This document shows, in pieces, positions 39,672 to 58,000 of a DNA stretch of 64,000 bases. The notes under the pieces are model-generated. The model searched no databases. It worked only from the letters and a program-made list of their open reading frames with translations, and had not been told where the DNA came from. The stretch is from Dipylidium caninum (lineage: Eukaryota > Platyhelminthes > Cestoda > Cyclophyllidea > Dipylidiidae). A program made the position numbers and the translations under genes. The DNA lies in NCBI GenBank assembly GCA_017562135.1, contig QEYB01001194.1, forward strand, positions 62,001 through 126,000, read 5' to 3'. The first letter of the stretch is position 1, and each line of letters begins with the position of its first letter.

Positions 39672-42600
39672 AACCCAACACGCGAAATCGGAGTATTACG
39701 AAGTTTAACTCACCCAATCTGTTGCGACCTTCAGTAGCCAATCAATTTGTTTACAAATAGTCAAGTACACTTAATATGGTTATTATAAGAATTAGTTTAA
39801 GACTGGAGAGCATTTTGGATTTTATTATTTTTTCATCGCTAAAGGTTTATTGGCCAAATATACATCGTCAAATGCACGCTGCTTTAACATGGTTTATAAT
39901 GGCTTAAAATGCCTACGAAAATACATGCCAACTTCCCGGAAATATTTGCCATCTAACAATTAGCCCCTTAAGTGCGATACTTATGTGTTACCTGAACTTA
40001 GTACAGTGTCTGGACTGTGATACTCGAGCCTTACCAGGCAAAGACTCGAGAGGTCTTTGAATTCCGTACTTCTAATAGTAGTATCGATAAAGTTACTCTC
40101 GCAGACCACCCAGTAAAGTAAATAACCAGTCGCCTTTAAATATTAAGACAGGTAAAATGCTATTTGTCAGTTTCGCGAATACCTTTGCGATTTAAAACAG
40201 GAGAACGGACGAAGAAATTTTCCCCTGTCTAGTAAAACTTGCCCGAGCGACGACGCACTGAAGTGCGCATTATCAACCTCTATTTGACAAACTTTAATTG
40301 GGCATGCAGGTGTTGATGAGCGTAGATAATCTCAACATATGCACGTCAGGATATTTTTAGGGCATTCTGTTTCGGGGAATCTGCTGTCACCTTACTAGAC
40401 GATGTATTTATTTTGATGCTATGAGAAAAACTGAAGATATCCATTTCCAGATCCAAAGGTTTAATTTCCACATGTTGTGCATTGTATGCCTACTAAGAGC
40501 AGATAAACCTAAACAATCGGTTGAAAATAAACCACGAATATTAACACAGATAGGTAACTTTCACCACATGAATGCATTCTCGGCGTACCATCGGATAGGA
40601 GGTCGCCCAAGGTATTGCTTGATGATATGACGAATAGTAGTATGATCTACGTCACAGATTCTAAAAAGACATTTCTAGAAGTGCACTCGATTTCTCTGAA
40701 CAGCAATAATGTCAGCGCCATTACTTGTCGCTGTCCCGAAGAAGATTTATATTTCCTTCTTTATGAAGCCTTTTAATTGTCTCACATTTTAAATTCACGG
40801 AAAGACTTTGGCCAACAGGTGATTCTCCACTCCCTTCGTTCTACACATCAAGAGAAAAAGTCATGACACTTCGCGCAAATCGTCACATTTATTTAAACAT
40901 TTGGAGGTATACAGGTGGAATAGATTAATCGTCAGAGATTCAACATTTGGGTAGTAACTGAGGTCCCTTTCAGGTTGAAGCGAGAGAACTGTGTGGTTAA
41001 CAGTGATAGCTCAGCTAGTAGATGACATGGATAGAGCCAGACAATGATGGAAGAGACGGGCAGCGTATCTATTTGCCGTATAAAGGATTTTTTATTTCCT
41101 TGGTGTCGTCTTGCTGTAACAGGGGCGAAGTTCAAAAATGGTAAATGCGGCAGTAGTTTAAGCGAAATTATGTACGAAAGGCCCACTTTTACTTACGGTT
41201 GCAAGACCTGGGACCTCGTAGACGTATCCAGTATCCCCAATAAATTGTGATACAGGAGGCGCATTTGTATTCCTAATAAAAGCAATGTTAAGGAAAGAGG
41301 GAGTTGACAAATCACAGTTAAGGTTTAGGTGGTAGTTTCAGGAAATTTGAGTGATCTTTGAAAATTTATACAGTGTGATACATTTGTGTTCCCCTAATAT
41401 TCCGTGGTTTCTTTTCACTTTATGAAACAAAGTCAGGGGCACTTTTTGAGTAAGGATTTTACAAATAGGAGTCAGAATTATAGGATACTCACACAAACAA
41501 CTGTGAAACACCTGAGCATTCAGCCAGAAAATGGATTTACATCAACCTTTTAAGAGGATTTTTGCGACGACACTAAAAGGTTATTTGTTACTCCGATAGA
41601 CATTCGTATCCCAATGTATAAATTTTCAATATTTGCGAGTTTCATAAAAAGGTTTAAATGTGGAGTTCCATTAAAGAAGTAAGAGGTAGTGGATAATTTC
41701 TGGATATCGATTAAAATTCTAATTATACTACTACCTACCTAATCACTGGCTGGCATTAAAACGACTCCGCTTGTAAAAAAGCAAAAGTCTTACTCATGAT
41801 GTTGATAGCAAACACCCCCAAATCTTGATCGACAGATTGACGCATTAGTAGTCATTCGGTGCCTGTTCCATTCAACGCTTTAAATTCCTTGATGCGGTGT
41901 TGCGTAAGTAGGTTAATCTGTCGAAGCATATTATTGAAAATCGTACCCTTGTTGCTAGATTCGCTTCCAGTACATAAGTGAGTTGAAGAATCAATTATAT
42001 ATGAATTATTTTTAAGTCCGTTCAGTCGACAGTGCAAAATCGAACCATATTGACTACTTTATTGATTATGCCGGTATGACCCCGAAATGGGACAGAATCT
42101 CGTTGTGCTCTAATGGGTCACAAAAAAGTGCTATATTTCACTAAGTCTCAGAGGAGTTCAAAAGAATACGACAAGTGATTACTTATTATCTAATGTATCT
42201 TTAAACAGTCTAGTGCCTATAAACCAGGATATTTCACAAATAACGACTCCCATGCTAGGAAGAGCCATTTAGCTGCTCTGTTAATCATGGAGATACCTCG
42301 TGACGGAAAATAAATTACACTGCATCATTTTCTTATCAGCCTCACTTTAATCCTATTTGGTGTAACTTGCAATCTATAACTAATACTTTTTTATTTGAAA
42401 TATTGGCGCCTTCCTGACAAATAATTGTCCAAGGTGTTATTAGCTTAACTGCCCATTTGGCGCTGGATATTTCACCAACGCAGCGTCAGTTTTCTATTTT
42501 ATATGTGGACAGGAAGCGTTATTTCGTCTACTTTTTCTCCACAAATTATAGAACATGATAACATGAGAAATATCACCCTCTAAAAAGGTATTTTTTCTAC

Positions 42601-45362
42601 TTATACAACTTCTTGATTGCTTGCCTTCAACGGCCCCCTTATCGGTAAAAACAATACTACAATACAGTCACAAAAGAATTAACTAAGTTTGAGGATAAAT
42701 CGGAATGTCTTCCTTGAGAGAAATTGTCGACGCCCTTATCCACCCACTGTCCACAATCCAAATCTCTCTTGATAGTGAGAGAAAAAGAAGTGATACAACT
42801 CCTATTCCAGCTATCTGTTCACCATGCTACTAGTCAGGTTTGTTGTAGACAAAAACGTGTGCTTTTGGCACACTTTTTAATCGCAATCGAGTTGATTTTA
42901 GAAAATTTGCTAAATCATGTGTTTTTCGACTATGTGCTTACATAACGGGCCTGCACTCGTGAATGCACCCGTTGGAGAACATCAACTCAGTTTGAGAACT
43001 TCGAATCCACTGATGTTTATAAGGGACTCGGCTGTACAAATACTGGCATCGCTTAGCTACCGTATTTTGCCACAGTAAGATATTAGTGAGGCTAAATGAG
43101 AAAGCAGTACACATTGTTACTTTCCCAGAAATTAATATTATATGTAGATAACAGTTGCATCAGAATAATAGGCGAAAAATCACGAGATTGCCGGGTATGA
43201 CGGAGGAAAGAAAGAATTGAAGGAGGCAGAGAAACGTGTTAATGACGGATAGGCTGTTCATTTGTGCAGTCAACTTCGCGAGTTTTCTACACTCTGCCTG
43301 CCATACCTGTAATTTTTTTCCACCTTCTTTCTATACTTTATTACCAATGAACCCTTGAACACATCGAAGTTGTTAATAAATTGACGGGATTTCCTAAACG
43401 ATCTCTAAGCAGGTTAACTGTGGATTTGAGTTTCTTGCAGCCCGTATAATTCGTGGTCAATGAAGGCGATAGTCTCAAAAAAAATTGACAAATAACAACA
43501 ATTTATAGGTAAGAGTAGAATAATTGCGAGTAGGGACTGTGTGGAACACCAAATACCAGACAAGAAGTACGTAATGGCAAACTCTCTTCACATTACCGCT
43601 GCATGCTTGCCAATTCTCAGAGTCTTAGAGTTAGGCGTATTTGGCTACACAACGTAAAAGGTAGAGAGATAGAAGGTACTCTCGAGGCTTTAACTATAAC
43701 GAACGAATGAAACTACCTCCGACAGATCATTGATGTTGAACTAGCACATTCTTATTTCCCACTTTTATTCCATGTCCCTTTTAGGATGAAGCGGAGTAAT
43801 AAGCACAAAAGAAATTGATGAGAATTCGGGTTGAGGCGTTGTAACTTTCTGTGTTGGAAAGGCCAAGTTGTGGCATAAATGTAATTTTTCTCACAAAAAT
43901 ACGAAGACAAACACATAATCTTGCTGTATCTTTTTTTTCACCAAATAAAATATTGTAATTGAAAATCAACGAGCAGCTGAATAATCACTTGGCGTTTTGC
44001 ACAACATGACTAGAGTAAGACGCCACGGGAGTTAATTTACCTACTTTCTTTTAAAGAAGACCAAATAAAGAAAACTGTTGACGAACTACTTGAGAATGAG
44101 TACAGACGAAAAGCCCGTCACTGTCGGATCACCCAGTCAATCAGCATACTTTACAAACATACAACAACACGATATAAACGTTTTATCTAAAGTAAGATCT
44201 TTTAAGACTTATAAAAACTACTGACCTACAGGTTTTGAGGGTTTAATCCCTAGATTAATTTAGATCTTATAACTCACGATCCAGCATAAGCAAGATTTCT
44301 CTGATATTGATAATGCAGCATCTCAGCCGACGGTGCCAGCTTTCTATCTTCTGACGGTTGAACGTAATAGGGTTGCGTTGCGTTGACCAAATTGGGCACG
44401 TACGAATTTGACTCTCTTTTCTACTGTAATCATTGTCTGCACCGTCTTTGAAAGAATTAGAAGGCGTCTTTTTTCTTCGCCTAAAACAAAGAGGTGTAAT
44501 TCCAAGCCAATATGACTCCGTATTTAATAGGAAGTGGGTTGCCTCGAATATTTTAGGCTATAAGAGACATGCCAATTCGGAACTTTATACAAAATATCAT
44601 GGTATTCCTTAAAGAGCTAAGGGTGCTTCAAATTCAAAACTATTCAATCTTGATTTAAAGATTCGGCTGTGGTGGACTAATTCTTCGTAGACTCGTACGC
44701 TCCTTCGTCTGTTCATTCTTTCTAAGCCTCTGCTGCGGGCACATTCATTTATTACCGGTGTGTTCATTCTTTCCTCTTTCCCGCCTCAATTATTCATTGA
44801 GTTATCCCTGATTTTTTAATTATTTGACTCATTAATTCAGAAGATGGTGCATTCACACCTCCCTGATTCATTCAATCAATCAAGAAATAATATAGGGTCT
44901 CCCTTCGCCATCATACGTAAATGAACTTATCCGTATCAATCGTGAGCAAGTTACAAACATAGTTATTGAGGAGGTCAGTTTATCCCCACAACAACCTTTC
45001 ATTTTATTAGCGTTAACTTCAAGTTCATTCTCACCCCATCCTATCTAAAACTCGAATTCCAAAAAAAACTATAAGTGAGATCCATACTGCAAAGGTACGC
45101 AAAAGAAGGAAAGTCCTTTGGTAATAGCACTTTCTTTCTGTTACAGTCCTTTTTTATCGTAACTCACTTTGCACACCCACACACAAATACACAGGCTACT
45201 GGAGTCCTTCAAGATGATGCAATCGGTTACATCGATATGCCGTGCCTGGGTGAATTTACATGTGCTCGACAAGTTGGTGCACAACTCATGAAGAAATGAA
45301 AATGGAGAAGCGAACTTCACACACGGATGAAGCATCAAAGGAAATATGGTAATGTGACTCAC
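39672..45362. other. gene-poor region
   Basis: About 5.7 kb of AT-rich sequence, with no frame above about 85 codons and none of convincing composition. It may hold RanBP1 promoter elements at its left end and downstream exons of the membrane protein at its right end, but I cannot place them. Confidence 0.45.
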
Positions 45363-45580
45363 CAGATGAAACAGGCTAGCAGAGTGATTATTACAACAAC
45401 GACGACAGATGCAAGGACGATACCGCAGGCTGGGGGGAAATAAAATAAAAAGTAGTGATGTAAAATGCGTGATTTGTAATGGAAAACTGCGATATTAAGT
45501 AGAACCGGAGAGCATCTTACCAATGCCGATGGTCACCCACATGTCCATGAACGTCGCGGTCAATTCCTTATCATTGTCAT
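45363..45580 (-). CDS. two exons of a probable single-pass membrane protein
   Basis: Minus-strand exons 45580-45521 (after GATTTCAG, before GTAAGA) and 45429-45363 (after CCCCAG, before GTGAGT) join in frame across a 91-nt intron. The joined reading runs DDNDKELTATFMDMWV into a hydrophobic helix, IGIACGIVLASVVVVVIITL, followed by LACFIW. The sequence order suggests an extracellular N-terminal side, one membrane segment and a cytoplasmic tail in further exons. Both ends are open, with phases 1 and 2. A Cys-containing candidate ectodomain exon (CELQEFVNTTFLK) lies upstream near 46180-46140. The family is not recognised. Confidence 0.5.
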
Positions 45581-46399
45581 CTGAAATCAAAATCGTTTAA
45601 AAAGAAACATTTTCACGGAATGTCATGTGAGCATCTTTGAAAAATAGGCCGATTACTTATGTACACGAAAAAAGGGTAAAGCAGTACCAAATTTTTATTA
45701 GCCTTATCCTATCTCAAACAACTGGGGTTAGTGTTGTGTTAAGCATTCCCCAAAATAAAAACAACTTAAACTTTTAATTTCATCCACCTAGTCCAGTGAA
45801 TCTTTATTTAATCTGGGAAAAACATATGCACGTAAAGAAGTTAAATTTTCATCGTTTCTAATTACGCATTGAAGAAAGAAATTCTTCATGGCAACATTCG
45901 TTAGCATAGTATCTTTTTCAAAATTTTTTCATTGACATCCATTCCTTCTTATTCTGCTGAAGAGAACACAGACTCATGATTACAGTCGTCTTGCAGGAAG
46001 GCATCATCATCCACTCCGCCTTGAAGATATGGATACATTGTCCTGATCCAATATTTGTAAATGCGAAATGGTCTTCAGTACTATCTGTAAATGTCGATTA
46101 CGAAGAACAGATTGTAATTTCTGGAAGTATCATTGCTGTCTGTACTTTGAGAAATGTCGTGTTAACGAATTCTTGAAGCTCACATCTAAGAGAGGAGACG
46201 CCATTTCGTGGTTGACAAGATGTATCTTTGCCAATAGAAGGAGGCTTAATAAAAGTATTAACTTTGAAAAGTTAATAAATGACCTAACCGTTACGGCAGC
46301 TCGAGACTTTCTAATATGACGATAATAGCTAAGACTAATGGCGTCACGTCTGGCTAACATTTTTTGACAAACGTGTATGGAAAAATATTTCATAGAGTT

Positions 46400-50089
<3,690 letters not shown>

Positions 50090-53000
50090 ATTCCTAAAAC
50101 TTACCTGACATTTCCTCCCATTCTCTAAGCCTTCTTGCGTGTGCGTGTGTGCGTTTTTCTTCCGCTCTCCCTCTAAATTTCCTCCGCCTTCTTTCTCAGT
50201 CTTTGTGCGCGTGTGGTGTCCAGTCCAATACGAGAAGGAAGGTCACCTTGAAATGCATGTGTTCCCATTTGCATGTCTCCTATTCTCATTTTGCACTCCA
50301 AAATAATTCGAGTATGCGTATTCTTCGCTGCTGCTTGTCATTCTGGAAAATAGTTCCCCACCGAGACCCGCCTCGCTTCTTCCCCTCGGTTACGTTACAT
50401 TCTGACCTCGCCGCTCCTTCATCTGTTCTGCTCTTTGTTCTATCGGAAAAGGACGGATACAAGAACATTTTCCCTTACTGTATTCTTAGACCTCTTTCGC
50501 ATGGATGCATATACACCCACGCACTGGCTCACCTGAAACCCTGACAACCGAACACGACAATCACTGTTTTGACGTCTCGCATTTAAATGTCCTTGTGCAC
50601 ACGATCTCACACGTACACTCTAGGTATAAGCGGTTTTGTATGTTTTGGTAGCCCTTTTCTCATTCTCTGCGACTGCTTATTCTCATCAACTCCCCTGATT
50701 TCCTTTTTTTCCCTTTACGGACATCTTGCCCATCCTCTTTGTCTTCCTGTCTTTTTCCCCACTTCGTGCACATATCGAAGGGTAAGCGTGGAAAGAAAAA
50801 TGCACTAAGCTACGTCCATACTGACGTTCCTGTTTACTCCCCTCTCTCTCTCCCAGAGTGCGTGTTCTCCTTTTCTCTCTTGTCTTTTTTATCCTCATTT
50901 TCTTAATTTTTCAGCTTCATTTTTTCAGCTGTGCTGAGACTCTTTGTAATCCCACACAAGTGCATTGTCAGCGCATCGTAATTTAACGTTTCATCTGATA
51001 TGAGAATAATCGAATGCTTTTTCTCAATGTTTGTTTTGCTTCGGTTTAAAGTTTTCGCGAAATGGGTACTCTCTAGCCTTGATAAGGTACGTAGGGGCGT
51101 GCTGTAAGTTATCAATTTCTTGGGTAAACTGTCCTGCATTGATCCCATTTTGCCTGTCCTCTAGGTGGTTAGTCATCATGAGGTGGTTGGTGGTCTTGGT
51201 GACCAATCAGCGAACGATCAGCTGATTTCTTTGAATTTTCGCCGAATGTAGCCAATCAGGCTAAAACGCCGGTGAATTAATTGTGGTCATGAATTTGATA
51301 CTTTGATAGACGTCGACAAGTTTCGCCGCCAATTATAATTTTGTTATCCTTCAGTTCAGCAAAACTGCGCATCGTTGAGGCAGTTTTCACGGTTGTTACG
51401 ATAAGGCTTGGTGACCTTAAGTGGGCCAGATTGCCTGCATCCATTCTAATATTATTTGACTGGTTGTCCAAACGCTTATGGAAATCTGTTCTTCTAACAA
51501 GTTGATTTTATCCGAGATTTGGCCTTGATGCACAAGTACGACTACAACAAGAGATGTGTTTTGCCCTTTAATTAGTAATATCCGTACATCTTGGACTTCT
51601 AATGACTTACTTTACGTTTGAGTTTCCTAGCATGCCCCGTTTCCACTAAAAATGTCAAGTCTGTTATCAGCTACCTCTTGATTACTTTTGGTCGGAGTGG
51701 CAGGTAATCATCGTGCTACCTAGATTGGGTTGGCTCCTTTAACGGGCAATTTTACCAAAGTAATGCAACAAATCTCTTTCGAGGGATTTAGATTTTTTAA
51801 GACGCCAAGGTGATGCAAAAATACATGTTTGTTTTGTCTGTTGATTCTCCCTCCAGCTGCTTCGCCTGTCTGTTAGCCTGCCAGGGAGAAGGAATGCGTT
51901 GTTTTCTATATTACGCATGTTTGCCAATTCCAACAGTGCCAATGGGGAAATTTTTTCTGTCTTCTACCTGATCGGCCTGTGGGTCTAGTATTTTAATTAG
52001 CATGAGAAATAAACTGACATTAGTTGTTGGTGTTGTTGTTGTTATATGATCAAGTATTTGGTAATTTGAGAAAAATCCACATGACAAAAATTTATGGACG
52101 TATCGCGAACTTTACGCTACCGTACAACCTCCTATGTCTGATCCGTCGTCCTAATGCCGTACTGGTAATGTGAATTTCGTCTAGTGAGGTTAAATTCGAT
52201 TGAAGATATAAATCGTAGATAATTTGGATGCTATGTTAACCTCCCGCCCTATGAACTGTTTTCCACATTAAGAAAACGGAACATGGAAGAGACTACGTCT
52301 TTTTAACACACTTTTTGTCTCTTTGTATATGTTTAATCTGGGTTTACGTGGAAGTTAGGCTGCAATTTGACTCCTACATTTTAACGGTTCAAATTGGGAT
52401 TTCACATAGTCTAAAATCGACTCAAAATATCTCTTTATAACTAAATCTGTTTCTTTTATGAAACTTATCCGTGTTCGTCCTATTTATTCTCATGGGATGT
52501 AAGCCTAGTAATGCATAGAGAATGCTATCGAGTTAGAATCATTCGACAAAAATTCTCGTTACTCAACAATGAGAGGAAGCCGTCAAGATTTACCTTCCAA
52601 TCCCGTATTGATTTGTTTGTTAGCCAATTTCTTCACTCGCCCGTTTGTCCACGCGCTTGCACACTCATGCACACAGGCCAGAGTGATGTAACCGCTCTCT
52701 TCATGCACATCTGTGTCCTTACTTTCTCCCTGCTTCTCTTTAACTTTCTCTTCCCTCGTGCGTGCCAAAGCATCGCACACACAATGGACCTGTGTATTCA
52801 TCTTCCTGCATACCCCACGGCCACACGCACAAATGCACCAATGGGAAGGCGATCGTGGCGCTGCCTGTGGACTATAATTGTGCAGGCCGGATAAATGGCC
52901 GGTGGGATTAATATTTGTAGCACTATTGGACGGATGGATGGACATAAGTGTGAAAGGTAGCAATAAATTCTCTACTATGTTAACACACTAAATTTCCATA

Positions 53001-55038
53001 CTTCTGACTGATATCAGCGAGGAGAGTCTGGCGATAAAAAGGGTATTTTTGCATATCTTAGATGCCCATTTAGTAGAAAGCGTCCTCTGAATGAGTAATT
53101 GCCTTGGACAAAACTCCTGTGCATGTGGATGCTCTGGCCAATCGCATAAATTTGCGGTCTAGAGGCTTCCCTAACCGAATTTCGAGGTGACTAAGGCGGA
53201 ATTTAACCCGCGTTGGTGGGTATATTTACAACTTACGGAGAGATAATTAAGCAAGTCAGACTCCCCCTCTCCCTCGCCCCCCCCTCTAAGGAGGAAGCTA
53301 AGTTTCTTCACGCTTTCCTGCCTGTTTTGGACGTTGATGATCCTTGCTTGGATTACTTAGTGGCTTTATTCTCTACTCCCTCGAAATGCCGCTTTATGAG
53401 ACTTCGTAGTAAGCTTCGCCTTTCCCCATTTCCTGTCAGTTTAATTTACTCCCCGTGGCTTTTAGTACAACCACTCATTAACGTCTTCCACCAGTTAATA
53501 CATAATGCGGCGATCAAAAGTTAGGATTTTGACCGTTTTGGCTCAAATTGACCGGCGTTTTGAGCTACTATCCCCGGCCCCCGAGGTAACTTGCAACTTC
53601 TGGAGATCGTGTCCCTCCTCAAGCCGATTTGAGCCTGCTTCCGAGGCTATGAGTGCCTCGGATTATATGACGATGGTCCTGATGCCATTAACAGGCACCG
53701 GAAGCAATTACAGTCTGCCTTCATGGCACCCAGCTACTAAAATGTTTATTTTACAGTTCCTCTGAATGTATTTTAAGGGAAAATTTTCTGTCAAAACTAG
53801 ACCCTCTGGTTAAGACAGGGATCGAACATTAGCAGTCCAGATGACGGATATGTTAAAGGATTCTGTTTGGAGTTTTAATTTTATGGCGCTCCATGGACCT
53901 ACAATTCATGCGACACAAGCTTAACCGTTAGTCCACAGCTAACGCTTGAGATGACACCAGAAAGTTTTGATTTTACCGCTATGTTCACTAAAAAAGCTCG
54001 TACATACCGTGCTCATCAAACCAGGCCCGAGTATTTGAACTAGCCTTAATGTCACCGAGAGCCTGGTCCTAGGTCACCCGAGTTGAGGGGAAAAAACTTT
54101 CGGGTGAACCTAGCAAATATTGCCTTACAAGAGACCTTACAACACTGGTATTACTTGGATTCCTGCGGCTATAAGCACCATCATCTTTGCGTAAATCCAA
54201 ACGTTTAAGAACCACATTTACTGAAACGAAGTCGATAATACAGTGTAATCTCCTTATATTGAACATGAGCTTCACTAAAATGCAAAAATTCTCGCTCTCG
54301 CATTGAGACCCTGGTCCACTCCTCCTTCCATCGCGTGTTTTGGGGGATGTTGGAAAGCTCGAGTGAAACGATTCCATTCACTGTGGGGAGGTGTTAACTC
54401 CAGCATGCCTCAGTTAGCATGGAACCGCGAAGCAAATGGCGAATGGAGGTGAAAATGCAGTTCAGGTCGTCTATCCACATTGGGAGATGGACTTTTTGTT
54501 GACTGTTCTAGGTTTGCGTTTGCTTCCTACTTATGACGGTTGGCGTAGCATTTGCACCGGTCGTGGGCCATCGAACCGTCCTAAACACCAATCCACTTCA
54601 TTCCCCGCTCCTCCTTCCCCTTCATCCCATCCCGTTGCCCTCGAATGGAGGTCACGGAGCGAACGACAGTTCAGATAGAGTTACAGAGGAATATACCGGA
54701 TGCCTCACTGACGCTGTTACGATCACATGTCTAACGGATTTCATGAAGACCCCGTAAACGACCCCGTTTTCATTTCTTTTTCACAGCCCCTCTTCTCCCT
54801 CTCGGCAAGTTTCCTTTCTGATTATCCCTTAGTCGTCTAATATGGATATAAATTATAAAAATTATGGTTAAATTCATGTCCAAGGCCAGCGGAGACGAGA
54901 TTTACTTAATGTGGCTTAGGGAAAATTCATTTTTCACCTTTGGAAGCAGATTTTTCGGTTAGATTGCGTATGAATAGCATGACAAAAGGTTTACTTCAAT
55001 GAAAAAATACATATATGTCTGAAAAGGGAAAATTCACC
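50090..55038. other. intergenic region without supportable genes
   Basis: Contains a pyrimidine-rich RhoA 3' flank (about 50100-50900) and a (TTG)n stretch near 52027-52044. Scattered frames include 52511-52963 on both strands and 53213-53765, all without family or splice support. Confidence 0.5.
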
Positions 55039-58000
55039 TCAGATGTTAATTGGTTTTCGATATCTGTCTACCCAACCGACTCTCCCTCCAGCTAGGTATT
55101 TGGAATAATGGAAATTCTCGTCGGTTAGATTGAAGACGCGTTTTAACACCAACGTAGTTGCCAATTCGATCAGGCGTTGAAATTTGCGCACCACATATCC
55201 GTCACGAGACGATCGTGCAATTGTGATTACTGTCGGTCGGCGAGGCAGAGTCGCCTTCAAGATGCGAGTTAAATTCTTAGCCAATTCCACGATGTTTGCA
55301 TAGGTTGGAACATACTCTGGAACAATCGAGGCGCCCGGAATATTGTGTCCCAAACAGAGGCCTATTTTTGGCTCATTTTTGTGTGTCCTGCTAGCAACCT
55401 CCAAGCATATTCCAACCTCGGCCAATGATTCAAATGCTTTAACGTCTTGGTAGGATAACAACATGACGAGACGTTCCATATGGAAGAGGACACTGTTAAT
55501 ATTCTTACATCTCCACCGCGGATGTAGGGTGACTAGTGATCTATAAATTTCAGCTCGACAGGTCAGTGGTAGGCTGGAGTTATCATGCAAATCTAGGCAT
55601 ATATTGTGGGTAAAACACCCGGCTGCAGTAAGCGATTTAATGACCTCCCGAAACCATGAATCAATCTGCAATTCTTCGACTCCGGTTAGGAATTCAGGGG
55701 GGCACAAAATCTCGTGAAGGGTATAGCTGATTTCATAAAGGATGTGCACGTCCCATCCATGCTGTAGGAGAGCCGAACCCACAAGTTGAACCCCGAAAAA
55801 GTCCTCGTCAATGTCGATGATCAAAGGAACTGAATCCTCCTTCGGAAGTAAACGATGTAATGCACCCCTGGCGGCGCTACGAGAGTTGAGTTCGATGTAT
55901 TTGTAAGAAGAAATACGAGGAGCACATAATTTGGATGGAATAACTAATTCCATCTCGTAACTTGCGAGAGTTCGGGTTTGACAAATTTCCAATGCCTCGC
56001 GCTTTTGTTCTGTTAAACAGAGGCACAGTTGATGTTTGTCTGTAAAATTAGTGAGTGTCTGGCCGAGAGAAGCGTTGAATATGCTGCTTCCGTTGGTGGT
56101 CCATGTAGGAAAAATGATGTAGGCGGAACGGATCAAATTGGCAATGATAGCGGACTAGAAAACGACACACAATCGGGCAAGTAAATAGCTACTCGTTCTT
56201 GTTTTAAGTAGTAGTAATTTCGTCTCACGGCAGAGTACTAACAACCCTTTTTAAAAAACACCATTTACATACTGTTTACTGTCGAATATTGGCCAAATAA
56301 GCCTTCATTATGACAGTCGAATTAAAGAGGGTTTGTTGATTTGGTGGCATGTTTTATTTGGCAAATCCTCGCAATTTACCTGGATGAATTGATCATTGCG
56401 TTGCATCATCGCGGAAACCTGATGGGAAGACATCGGAACGTGGCCCACAGGGAGGTCATCTACTAATTCTGGATAATCCATATCAGAGTGACCATCAATG
56501 TGGATCTGAAGGGAGATGAAGAACTTCCTTGATACGCCGGCTCGTGTTAGTCAAGTCTTTTATTACTCCGGCTTCAAGTTACATCATATTAGAAAAAAAT
56601 CTGCGGTAAAAATATGTAAATTCTGTCTATCGCGAGTTCTGTTATTATTCCAAGCGTTCACAAGAGCATGCTAAATGATACTCTTGACACGTTTTTTTCT
56701 AACTTGTCTCAATTATTACAAGCGGTTTTTTAAGTCTAGGCACAATTATTGTTCGTAAATTTCGGTTGGTCTTCAGGAGGAGGGTGGCCACCCCAGCAAG
56801 GCTCGATTCTGCCCCTTTCTTCATCTTGAATTTTCTCCTCTCTATGGCAATAACCGGTGCTAATGCCGTTAACTCAAAACCGATTTAGAGGAACGCTATG
56901 AACATGATCTGGCATCTAAACCTGTTGTTCGAGAGGATTCTCTCCGGGGCATGATGAGCGTCAAAAGGTCCATTCTCATGTGTGAAGTGCGACCACGCTT
57001 ACAGCACGTACTGCCGCATTGTTTACGATACGAAATAACAAACACAGTTTCCCAGTAGAAATAAAAGTGATTATACCGAGCAGCTGCGGTCAAGAAGTAT
57101 GAAAATACAAAGAAATAAGTCTGTTTTTGCGGCTTGGTAGTTCTTCAAATGCTCATAGATTTGAGGAAAAGCTGCGACTCTCAAACATTGTCTAATTTCG
57201 AAAAAAATTAATTAGGCTTCTTTTAGATGGCCCCCTTTTTGACCTTGGCGCATTTCCACGTCGGTCAGGATTTCAGGTGGTGGCAGTTTGTTTTTCGGGT
57301 CCTATCTGTGCAAAAGTAATCACTTTTTGGCTGTTAATCCGACTTAGTGCGAGTGGAGAAATAACTCGAGAGGTGATCTTACAACCTTCGCGAGTCAAAT
57401 AGGCAAATTTATTTAAATGAGTGCCATGAATCTCTGTAAATTGGTGCGCCTTCCCTAATACTGCATAAAGTTTTACTCTGGAAAATTAAATAACTAATCA
57501 GCCGCGTTGGAATAAATATAAATTTTGCACGGAATAGCAATATGCAGCTGATTTCACTGCAGATTTATTCACTAAATAATCATAAATCGGGCGCCAGATT
57601 TGTCTGCAGTTCTTCCCAAGGTCTAATTACGGGGTGGAGTTTTACTGTCCGCGTAGAGCCCAGCATACTTAAACCTACCCAATTACAATTCTGTGCTTCC
57701 AAGAGCATTGAAAGTAGGGACAGGGTGTGTCCGTGGAGGGAAAGAGAAACTCACCAAGTCCGCCTTCACCCAGTCCGCTCTTCTGATGGCGTCCACCCAG
57801 TGAGGAATAACTGCGAATAAACGCTCTCATAAGTCATAGCGACATTGATTCTGACCACTTCTCTTCCTTGCGTTCACTTAGGATAGGCCAATTAGTTAGA
57901 AATAGCCTTTCTTACCCACATATTTAATTTTAAGATACCATTTTCCATTGTAAGCCACTACCAACTTACAGGAGGCTTTATTGACCTGATGTTATCTTAC

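Noticed and set aside
52511..52963. Overlapping plus and minus frames of about 127 codons
   Set aside because: Antisense shadows of each other with His/Cys/Arg-rich composition and no family match.
53213..53765. Two plus-strand frames of 103 and 86 codons
   Set aside because: First lacks ATG, both contain low-complexity Pro/Ser stretches, and no splice model joins them.
53810..53945. tRNA-like pieces (CTAACGGTTAAGC and GTTCGATCCC on the minus strand)
   Set aside because: The two boxes are about 100 nt apart and the sequence does not fold as a cloverleaf; at most a decayed tRNA-derived repeat.
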